DNA of 64,000 nucleotides from Aptenodytes patagonicus (taxonomy: Eukaryota > Chordata > Aves > Sphenisciformes > Spheniscidae): NCBI RefSeq assembly GCF_965638725.1, contig NC_134950.1, positions 145,753,636 through 145,817,635 on the forward strand. Direction: 5' to 3'. A model generated the notes under the pieces. It saw nothing but the letters and a program-made list of their open reading frames with translations. It did no database searches and was not told the DNA's origin. Shown piece by piece: positions 41,201-53,200 of this stretch; position 1 is the stretch's first letter; each line of letters opens with the position of its first letter. Both the position numbers and the translations under genes were made by a program.

Positions 41201-44200
41201 CAGTGAAGGCATTTATTGTTGTTTCAGTCATTTCACCTTATTGTCTTGCCAATATTAAATATTTTAGAAGCTGACAATGCATCAAAAATGTTCACTATTA
41301 AATTTATATGAGTTTTCAATTTTGTTTAAAATGTAACTTTAAAATAAGGAATTTCATTAAGCCCTGAGTTCAAAATATCAAGTACAGAACATTTACTGGA
41401 ACAGTTTTCATTATAAGATATGATGTAAATGCAGAATCTGAAAAGGAGATTTATAGCTTGTGGTTTTATTTTACTTATTCCTTTTAGTTTTCATTTTCCT
41501 GCCAAAATGAGAGACTTCAGAAAAATATGTATTATTTAATAAACAACATTTTGAAAATATTATTTTGATAGCTCTTTATAAGATTTTTAAACAAGCAGGA
41601 ATACTAAACGTGTAACTCTGGATTTGGATTTAGATACACTAGACCTAGAAGTGCAATAGTTATCCAAACCTGCATTCCTGGCTTATGGACCATCAATGAA
41701 AAACAAAACACACAATGTAAAACTGAAGACATGTAATCTTTCATTACACATTTTAATTAGGAAATATTCCCAGACAATATTGAACTTCTAATGTAAACAA
41801 ATGTACAAAACCATTATTCCTTCTATATAGCTTCTTCTTCAGCATTTTACAATTAAAGAAATGAAAGATTTCTATGCAGGAATGCAAAATCTTAATTTTA
41901 ATACGAGATCTAGGGAGTATCCATTTGCAAGACTGCATATAATATTCTAGAAAAATGCTTAGGTCATGGAGCAAAAGTTTTATAATGCCGCAGCTGCGGA
42001 TTATTAAAAAGAGAACTCTGTCTTCCAAAAGAACCACACTGATTTTAATGAAAGGCGCTTTCATATTTCAAATTTGCAATAGCCTTGTAAACTGCTTGAA
42101 GCAGCCCACACATAGTAAAAGTAATTATAAGCTTACAGTACACTAGTGGGCTGACATTTCAAAATGCAGACAAAGAGAATTTTGTTTTCTAAAGAAAAAA
42201 TTTTCAAAAGGCAGGGTTCACAGCATTGAGTACATTCAGGGAAATGGATACAATGAAAGTGAACATCTTGATAAGTATGAGATGAGAAGAGAAGCTCAAA
42301 AGAGCCAAATGCACTGATGTGACTGTAGCTGGCTAAAATGCTACTTTGTGAGTGACAGCCAATGTGAAAACAGAGTGCTTTACATTAGCTAGATGCTTGA
42401 TTGTGTTATTATATAGAATGTTTAAGGTGTCAACTTCTCTGTTCACCACTTTTGGAAAGAGAAATACTTTACACCTTTACAAACTTATTTTCAGAATGAG
42501 ATGACAACGCAGTTCTCCTGTCCATGTAGGTGTGCTATGTTTGGAAATAAGCTCTTTTGCCCCGGTAGTTTCAGATCTATTTATAAACTTACCACAGCTG
42601 TCTCAATGTCTCCTGGTGAGGGGCTGATTTCATCAGGGGAAGTTACAGAAGAGCGAGTAGTGCGTGGAGTTCGTGGAGAAGGGAGCGTATCCCACGCGTT
42701 GTATCCACTTGGAGGGGGAGTTGGCATCTGAACCCCTGAACGCTGGCAGCAGTTCTCCGGATTTGACATCCATGCTTCAAGTAACTTCTCCCTGTCCCAG
42801 TCTTCAATAAATATACAGATACAGGAAATTATGCAGGTGACAATGTTTAAAATGTGTTTTGTAACTGCACCCTCAAAAGAATATATAAACACTAAGCTAA
42901 AAAATTTAGAAAGAAATAAATATGATAAAGTGTAAGTGAATGGAACTTTAGACATTAAATTTTACAGAACACATTCCAAGATAATACATAATGGAATGTA
43001 TTTATGTAAATAATTGCATCGCAAGCATCTTCTTTCCCTGTAATATCAGTCTTAAATAAAATTATTTTTATTATTTATTTACAGCAATTGTAGTAGCTAG
43101 GAGACTCAATCAGAAACCAGAACTGCAGTGACTTGCAAAGACAGATCAAAATGTAACAGCCCTTGCACCACAGAATTTTCAATATTTTCCCTTTCCATGA
43201 AAAAAGTAATTGTTCAATATGGATTCACTTTTATCTATTGTGGTTTTTTAAGAAGATGAAGCCAAGTGCTACAAATGAAGGAAGAAGACTAAGATACAAC
43301 TGGATTACAAAAAGATTTGTGACCTAATGAGCTACCAGTCTTTATATAGGCATATGAGTGATGTATTTCTGGGGAAAAAAAAGAAAAAAACCCCACCTGA
43401 CTGCAAAAAATATTTCATATATTCTTACTACATTTTTATTCTATAATTGTTACTGAATGCTTTATTTTTATTCATAATTAACATTGCCCATTTATATACA
43501 AAAAAGAACTAGTGAAACAAATTTTATGATGTATGAAGATCTTAAAACTAAATCAAATCTTTCTTAATCATTGTTTGAAATGTTTTCTGTTTCTGATTCC
43601 TAAAAGTAATACTAAAGATTTCTTAAGAATAGTGTTTTTTTCTATTAAAAATGCTTAAAAGTTCCCATTTAAATATAAATCTATCAAATTCCTATATGGA
43701 CCTGAATCTAAAATCATCAGCACTATGCACAGATCAGATGAACTAGAATTTCAGAAGAAAAGATAAATTTCCCAATTTTTTCCTATCGCTTTAAATAAAT
43801 ATTTTAAAGGTTTTTTTTTTATTTTAGGTACTCCCACTGGAAACTCAGTGTTATTAACCAAAAGGTCTGTGTTATTTTCATTGAATTTTAGATTTTATAA
43901 GAAAAAGATAAATAGTATTCCTATACTGTATTAATGCTGGAAAAAGAAGATACATGTTCTAAGCACTGAACTTAGTAAAAATATTGCCCCTGTCAAATAA
44001 TGATTGCTATCATACTAAAATCTGCTCCCTCCTAATATGAAAAAAAAGCCTGTTGAGCTGGAGATGAGCACCTAAGACAGGTGCTTACTTGTCTAAGCTA
44101 AAACATATCATGGGTTAGTTTAATTTCATTTGTTTAAAGACATGGACCCTTAACATATTTACACTTCAAAAATTACAAATTTTATTAGCATTTTTCAAAT

Positions 44201-47200
44201 TACCCTGAGCTTATAATTTTTCAGAGGGGAGCTGACTGATGCTAAGATAGAGGTAAAATTTGCTAAAAGTTTTCTTGAGTTCCTTTGTTTGTACTGTATC
44301 TTTAAAATTACCCAGGGTTAAGACATGCTACTAAATGGATTCCACTGTGTCCTCTTTACTAACTTATGAGTTCTAGTAAAATATGAGGTAGTTATATTTG
44401 CTGAATTGCCTCCCTTTTATCCTAAAATCAACTGCTGTATAATGAACTAGAAGAGAAACAGGAACAATGTTGAAAAAACACTTGTAGAAAAACTGTAAAG
44501 TTATTTATTTTCATGACTGCCATAATAACTTTTTTTTAGCTTGGCTCTAACTCTACATACTTCTGTCTCTTAATTAAAAAAAAAGAAAAAGAAAAATACA
44601 CTCTTAACTCCTACAGCCTGTGTCAGTAAATTGATATAGTTATACGATAAAAGAAAGCAGTTTGTTGGATTAAATACTACGTGTCCGTAAACTATTAAAA
44701 GTAGTACGTAAGAATGATCTTTCCAAGAATTTAAAACATGCTTTTCACACATTAAGTGTGAATTAAGTTAAGATTTCATATTATTCTTTTATGGATTTCA
44801 AGATTAAATGCAAAAACATTACAGTTTGGCATATTTGATGTTTCCCAATTGTCTAAGCCTTTGTAAATAGTTCAGTTATTCCCTTTACTAGGCTGAATCA
44901 ATTCTATGTCTTCATTTCAAATAAAATAAATTCTGTTTGAATAATTTCCAGCATATGACTACAGCTACAGGCAAAATAGTTGACTTTCTCATGACTTGCA
45001 AATTGTCTGTGCTTCTTTCTCCGCACTGGCCGATTGCATTAAGTTACTGCTACATCACTAAGGCAACATCAGTAGAATGACCTTTCCTACACAGACTGAT
45101 TTCTTCTCAACTTTCAATTCCTGCTTGCTAGATGCTGGCAGACATTTCTCCACAGTTTACATCAACCTCAGTGCTTTTGGACTTATTATGGACTGTACTG
45201 AGAGTTTGAACAGTATTGCCATCATCATCTTCTTCAGAATATCTGCACAGGTTACAGAATCTGCCTACCCACTTAGTCTCATATTTAGTAATATTTAGCC
45301 TTAATGAGAGTATTCTGAGAATTATAAGAATTAAACAAATAATCAACGTTAAAAAAATGTATATGCAAAGACCGTGCCTTAAATATCATCAGACTGGCAC
45401 AAGTTCATGTTGACTTAATTCAATGTTAAAAGGAACACAAATACCACTGTCCTGGTTTCAGCAGGGATAGAGTTAATTTCCTTCCTAGTAGCTGGTACAG
45501 TGCTGTGTTTGGGATTTAGGGTGAGAACAATGTTGATAACACACCCATGTTTTAGTTGTTGCTACGTAGTGCTTACACTAGCCAAGGACTTTTCAGCTTC
45601 CCATGCTCTACCGACTGAGAAGGCTGGAGGTGCACAAGAAGCTGGGAGGGGGCACAGCCAAACTGGCCAAAGGGACATTCCATACCATGTGGCGTCATGC
45701 TCAGTACATAAACTGGGGAAAGCTGGCCGGGGGGGCCGCTGCTCGGGGACTGGCTGGGCATCGGTCGGTGGGTGGTGAGCAACTGTACTCTGCATCACTT
45801 GCTTTGTGTATTATTATTATCATATTATTATTATTATTATTATCATTTTATTTCAATTATTAAACTGTTTTTATCTCAACCCACAAGTTTTTCTCACTTC
45901 TGCTCTTCCAATTCTCTCCCCTATCCCACCGGGTGGGGGGGAGTGAGCGAGCGGCTGTGTGGTGCTCAGTTGCCGACTGAGGTTAAACCACGACAACCAC
46001 CTATTGAAAATAATGTAAGAGATGAGTTTCAGGTACCATACCTCCTCAAGAAAGTCTGCCAAATGTTCTGGGTTTAGAATAATATTTTCCTATTTCACTT
46101 TTCCCTCTCCCTTTCATTCTCACAAGGAGCCCACAAAAATAGCGTATGAAAGCTTAATCCAGCAATACGGTGACGAGCATGCAAACCATTAACTGCCTGA
46201 GTAGTTCCTCTGGCATATAGTAACAATGCAGAAGCTTCAGTAAGCATAAGTTTTGAATAGCTGATCAAAGCCTAAAGCTTCCACTGAGTTTCAGAGAGAT
46301 ACTTTTGTCTGGAGCGAACACACCGAATTCAGTATATCCCCATTCTGACAACCCCAGTTTACATTACACGACAAGAGCGCAGACTGATTTCAGTGAAATT
46401 AAACTAGTTACAGATATACACACAGAAAAGTATACCCTGTATTAAAAGAGTAACTATAAAAATCCTTCGAACGACATACACTCATATGCTTTAAACCCCA
46501 AGGCAATTTCCAACCATTTATTACAATGGTCAGACTGCTTTTATCGCAACAATAAATAAATAAATAAATAAATTTTGATCCAGTTTCATACACAAATGTA
46601 TAGTGGCAGAAAACCAATGGTCTGACAAAAATAGGTACAATGAATTTGACTTTTTTGACATATAAAACCATGAAAGTTCTACTTCTGTGTCTCCCACTAA
46701 AACAGGAAAGCTCTGTTTCTCCACACTGTTTAAGTTAAAATGTCTTCCATTATAATTCCTAGTTTGAATCACTTTCCTGTCAGCTTCCCTGTCTGCCTCA
46801 ATGCTTTTTGACATACTGCAGCTGTACTTCTTTCTGAAGTACTGTGTGAACTGTTTCCTGGTATTTGATTAACTGCTACTTCTCTTCTACTTGGAAACAA
46901 AAAGTAAACATACAACTGCAATTTTGGTTTTGCTGAAAACAGTTTCTTTAGTCTTTAAGGTTTTGGATTACCATGTGCCCGAAGTAGAGCTTCTGCAGTA
47001 AAGAGCGGGGCTTGGAGCATGTCAGCAGATTCCACGATCAGCATATCCTTAAGCCTTCGCAGGTCCTGGAGTCTTAGGCCCTCATATGGCTTTGAGAAGA
47101 AGACGACAGACAATTTATGTCTAGCAGTATTTTCCAGTTACGTCTCTAGTTCCATATTAAAATGAAAACATTCAAAGCACTTTTACTGATCGTCATCTCA

Positions 47201-50200
47201 ACTGTAAGGTAATATGTGACAAAATTTATTCATTGCGCAGACCAATGACCACGCAAAGTTATATGGAAACGCTGTCATTTTACAGTATTTATAGTATGAT
47301 CTTTGTACATTCCAAAATCTAAAAGACAGTATCTCTAGAGTTCTCCATTATAGTTGGAGGCCATGTTCAAATGATGAGCTAACATTGACTCTCTCTCAAA
47401 AAAAGCTAGATTTTCACAGAATCCCGCTGAATTTTGAAGTGATTAAACCTCAAATATTGTGGCATGGGTATGAGAATGCATGACTAGATTTGAGCTAAGG
47501 ATTTCAGGGGAGACCAACAGAAAGGACAGGTTAACATACATTGCATATAGATCCTCTGACACTAACTTTATACATTACTTGAGACCTATTAACTTTGAAT
47601 TGATCTGGAGGAGGATACATTGAGACATTAGATAGTGAGAAGGGATACATTTGTGAACAGAATCAGGAATAGGTCTTCTGGGGCAGTATCAACCCTCACA
47701 GAAATGGAGAAGTCAGTCATGAATAGGATAGAAGAGACGTGCAGTTAGAGGTTCACAGAAACACAGAATGGTTGAGGTTGGAAGGGACCTGCGGATGTCA
47801 TTTGGTCCAACCCTCCTGCTCAAGCAGGGTCACCTAGAGCCAGCTGCCCAGGACCGTGTCTGGATGGCTTTTGAGTATCTCCAAGGTTGAGGATTCATTG
47901 TACATGAAGATGTCAAAACTCTCTTTGAGAAACAGTGGCCAACTCTGATAGTCCTACACAGTCAGAGCAGATCATCCAGCTGCCTTCCTGGTCTGGAGCT
48001 CCATCCCCTTATTACAGCGTTAAAAAAAGGTCAAATTAGAAAAACAAAAAGGCAATAATTTCAGGATTCCGAATTAGCTCCAACCAAGATACTGGAGATG
48101 CATACACATGTATTGCAGACTCCTTTTTAAAACTAAGAAAGGAAGAACATGACAGCAAATAATATATTTGTTAGTGTTGCACAGGGAAAATGCCCAAAAG
48201 GTAGAAAGAGAAAAACAAGTGGGAGGATATGTACAGAGAATAGATACAGAAAAGGTATGTAAAAAAAATTACTCTTACATGCACTGGTTTTATTTATATA
48301 AAGGATAGCTAACAGAAGATTTAAAGCATTTGACATAAAACTGGTATGTGCTCAGGACTAATTAGGAACCTGGCCACCAAACGGCAATTGTCTTCACCAA
48401 TCTGGAGAAGAAAGGACACAGAGCAGCAGCGGTAACATATAACCACAGTTAAGACCACACATCATTATTATTTACTATCTATATTTTGATTTTATGTAGA
48501 GCGTGGTCCAGGACCCTCCAGTGCTAGCTAATATGCGCACACATGCATGCATACATACATAGACATGAAGCAAAAGACTAGTTCTGTCTTCAGAAGTTTA
48601 CAATCTAAGTAAAAGTCTACTGTGCGCATAACCCTTTGAGGATAACAAGCAGCAAGGTATAAGAGATGGGGAGAAATGGATACCTGGGCTTCTAAATAAT
48701 TTTCTTCTTTTGAGACACCTACTCTAAAAACATAACATGCTTCCTACATTCTAGATACCACAATAAACTCCATAAAATGCATCTAAAACCATAACTGACT
48801 CCCACAAGAGCCTCTTCTGTAAGCTAGTCAAGTAATCTAAACAGGAACTTCTTGGTATTAGAAACTTTGTGATTGGCAAGAGTAATGGTGCCATGAATCT
48901 GCACTGGGTCTTTGTCCTTTTTGAAAAAGCAAGAAAAGCAGAAGAGAAATGGACTGTGAGTGTCCTGACCTTTATCTTGATTGCCCAAGTTCAGGGAGTT
49001 TCTGTACGTCCTTCCATTGCTGATCATTCATGACTCAGTAAAGGACAATCTGAACGCTAATGGCTTGCACTGAAATAAATCTGGGCCACTTGATTCATAG
49101 CATGCTGGAATTTGACTGACCTACTTAATTTCTTACAAAAGAGATCATTTATAAAAACATGTCAGAGAGACAGGGATACAAACAGCTGGGTGCCTGATTG
49201 ATTATAATTGCACGAATATTCTGAAAAAAAATGGAAGCAAAGAGTAAATCGTCTTGACTGAATCTGAACTGCATTTTGAATTGCAATTGTAAAACAAGTA
49301 GCTTTGTCAGCACACTAGTATTCAATTCTTGAAGACCACATATATCATAAAAAGAAATGTCTTTTCTGTTAAACCTGCAACATACATGCATATATTAGGA
49401 CCTAGTATTTTATCCTGAACTGCAGATACGCTCAAAATTATATTTAACCGATTGGTTCTAGGTCAAACACTGGCAGTTATCTCCCTTGAGTAACAGACTA
49501 TTATATTATCTCAGCTGGAGCATTCCACACAACCCAGCAGGGATTTTTGGATCCTGCCGTTTTTAAGAATCCTAATTTTATCTTTTTAAGTAATGAGGGA
49601 AATATTTCTTAAGAATGTGTTTGAAACTTTAGACATTTGTTTCATAAAATATGAGCCCACAGAAGAAGCTGAAAGAAAGGAAATTTTAGGCTGTCACTAT
49701 TAAGTAGCTTAATCTGGAAATTCCAGTGAAGGCTTTATACAATGAGAACCCTTAAAAATGTTCATGTGTACCAGACATAGTCTTGTAGAGACTTGCGAAG
49801 ACAGTTTTTAGTTATAAGGATGTATATCCTTTATGTAATATCATAGAGGTTTGTTTTTAACTACTTCAAACATTGATGACTTATCTCTGCACTGCCATAT
49901 ACTGTAAAGGATTTTGATTACAGCTCATGATGCTCTGAGACCTCCTTTAATATTCATTTATGGAGGAACTCTTTATTGATATCTGCTGTGAAAAAGGCAT
50001 TGTTCAATATCAGCATCATTTAACTATATAATGATTTTGGAATACACTATTTGAGTTACTACTTTAATCCATTGGCGAGCTTCTCACTACAGATTTCAAG
50101 ACTTTTGTATTCTCACGAGCCCTTCTTTTTAACTATTTTCTTCTCATTTTTTTACCACTAATATTTAGATATCATAAATTACATAATTGTTTTTCTCCTG

Positions 50201-53200
50201 AAAGTTCTTTTAATATGTAAGCTGATTATTTTAACAGTTCATTTCAAACTATTATTATTTTCTTCACTTTTAAAGTACCATTAAAATAGACAAAGGCAAA
50301 GTAACTCTTTGCTACAGTGACGACTGTATAATTAAATGGTGCCAAATATACTTCATGTAAATATCCTCCTTTATGGGTGGATGGAGTTCTATAGTTAAAG
50401 GAGTCATATATTTAAAAAATTATCTATACTCCACTTAACTCATTCAAGTATATGCACTATATGTATATAAATGTGTATATATCTTAACTACCTGTAGTCC
50501 CCTTCTCTCTTTCACTTAATAAACCATTCTCTATCTGTAGAGATAAAGTACATTTTAATCATTTTAGATAACTCGTTGTATTTATGATATTTGCATTATA
50601 CATATATTTATGACATCAATTCTGGAACTGAAGAAAACCATCCAATTACTATACACTCAATAAATCTGTGATACACTCACTAGCAGTGTATTTCTACAGT
50701 ATTCGGTGGCACATATATAAAATGAACTAAGAAATTATATACTTTGCTATTGCACAAAGTATTTCCATGAGTCTGAGAGCCAAGACTGTTCTGGATGATC
50801 TGCTGTGAAGTACTGCTCATTCCCAGGTGTTTCTTATGTAAGTTTAAAACATTGCATAATGTGATTGAAATGAAGGTGCCTGTTATCTTCCAGGGATACA
50901 TCACCAAAAGAAATATGCTAGAATAAACAGCAAATTAAAAGACTGTGCAAATAAAACAACCAATATCTATAAAAGCAGTTTAAAAAAAAATCAGTTACAG
51001 ATATTATTTAGTGTAACTTCAATTAGATTTAAAAGATGAATATAAACTTAGATTTTATATGAGAGAGGTTTTTTTGGAGATTGCTCATCAACGAAGTAAG
51101 AGAAAAGAATCAAGACAAAGAATGTCATCTGAAATACTCTCCTGGCTTGTCTTCTAATACCCTTTCCACTGCCCACACATCACAGATGGATCTTCTTTTG
51201 CTACAACTAACTACAGTGTTAAGAGAGTCATACCTTATACTCCATTCTTAAAATATTTAGCATTTCCATTTTACATAGGGAAATACAGATTATGTGTGTG
51301 TTGGTACATTGTTTTCCTTCCAGACTGCATTTTGTGGAAACACACTTAAGAATCATGTTTGTGTTTCAAAACTATTAGGGCCTGTTTGCTACCCATCTTT
51401 AACTGCAGTCTCTAATTTGATCACTAAAAATGTTTGAGGTGTACTAAAAACAAAGTAAAATAGAAACGTTGCTTTAAAAATATGCTTCAGGGAGCACTGT
51501 AGTAAAATGAGATTTTAAAAGACTGGGTAGCTGCATGACAGAAATGGATTTTATTCAGAAACCCTTGTGGAAGGAGTAAACTGAACTGCTGGAAGATGGA
51601 CAGCTCTTTGCTGTCGGGCTCTCAAACTTGAAATGTGGGTCTACTCAGCAACCTGTATTTCTTAATGGCTTGAAAGCCTCTGTAATCAAAGAAAGGTAAG
51701 TGCAAGTTATTTTTTCCACTATTACAAGTGTTTCAATTCTAAACATGAACACTCACATAATTCCTTGGTAATATTTCAATATGAAGAACAACACGAACTG
51801 GTTCTCAACATTGGAAACAAAGCTTTGTTAGTACTCTGCATACACACACTTAATTCAATGACACTGCACAGAGCACTACAAAAATCTTTTGCTTTGTATG
51901 AAAAAGCGGATTATTTTCTGCTGTAAACATGGCAGGTCTGGAAGGGGAGGTATTGGGTACTATCATTCCAGATACTACTGTGCATATCATAAACACCGGA
52001 GTTAAGCCTGTTTGGCTGTTTTGCCTGGGAAGAAATCCTATTCATGGTTTTAAAATGTTTTATCTTTTCCTCTAACCTTCATTCAAGAGATGAAATGACT
52101 TTGAAAATGCATTTCTTGGTGTTCCAAAGTTTTTTAATTCTTTATGAACTAATTTTTTGTTTTGGAAGGATGTTAAGGGGCATCACCAAACAATTACAAT
52201 CTAAATACTATGCTAAACAAGCATTTTGCACACTCGCTTCCCTCAGTGTTTAATATTTTTTAAAAATGAAATTGAGAGAAAAAAAGTAGAGAACCATCTT
52301 TGAGGGGCAATTTTGCTGAAGGATATTTGTTCTGGGGAAGGCTTTTGGATCAATTCTCATGCCCCGTTGAGGTAACAGCTGGAGGCATCACCATGCCTGC
52401 AGCTTTCTCTGCCGATCCCAGACATTTGTCCACAGACCTGGAGGATGAGGACATGTAGTCATCTGGATTGCAGTCCAGTGCTAGTCTTTCTAAGGCTGGT
52501 TTTTTTCAACTAGTTTTGGCCACTCTGAGGGCTAAGATTGAAAAATGAACTTCCCCTGGCTACGCGCTCTGGGCATCTCTCTTGCGCTAGCACTTGTGCT
52601 GTTACAATTACACAAGAAGTTAGAGAACTTATCCCACTGAAAAGTCACAAAGAAAGGGGAAAAAAAACCCAGAAGGGAGCACATGAAGGCAGAATTGCTC
52701 TACGTGAAGCCCCAAGACCATCAATTGGTGTACCAAATTCCAGGGTGACATTTTTCGGCTTGTGAACCTTTAGAATATGTGGGAAAGCTGCCCTGGTATG
52801 TCAGATGGACCTAGGTCTGCAGGCCTGCCTGCATTTCAGTTCTCACACTCAACAACTGCTAAAAACAAGTCAAATGAGGAACAGAACTGTATCTTTTAAC
52901 AGTCTCAGTGAAGTGACCCCGAATTAACAGAATGTGCTGGTTTCGGCTGGGATAGAATTAATTTTCTTCATAGTAGCTGGTATAGGGCTATGTTTTGGAT
53001 TTGTGCTGAAAACAGTGTTGATAACACAGGGATGTTTTCGTTACTGCTGAGCAGGGCTGACACAGAGTCAAGGCCTTTTCTGCCCCTCACACCACCCCAC
53101 CAGCGAGCAGGCTGGGGGTGCACAAGAAGTTGGGAGGGGACACAGCTGGGACAGCTGACCCCAACTGACCAAAGGGATATCCCATACCATGTGACGTCAT

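Larger units (their letters stand above)
42802..46971 (-). other. ANKIB1 intron between exons C and D
   Basis: About 4.2 kb, AT-rich. It holds LTR copy 3 (45448-45995) and an AAAT repeat (46551-46573). Nothing else recognised. Confidence 0.8.
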
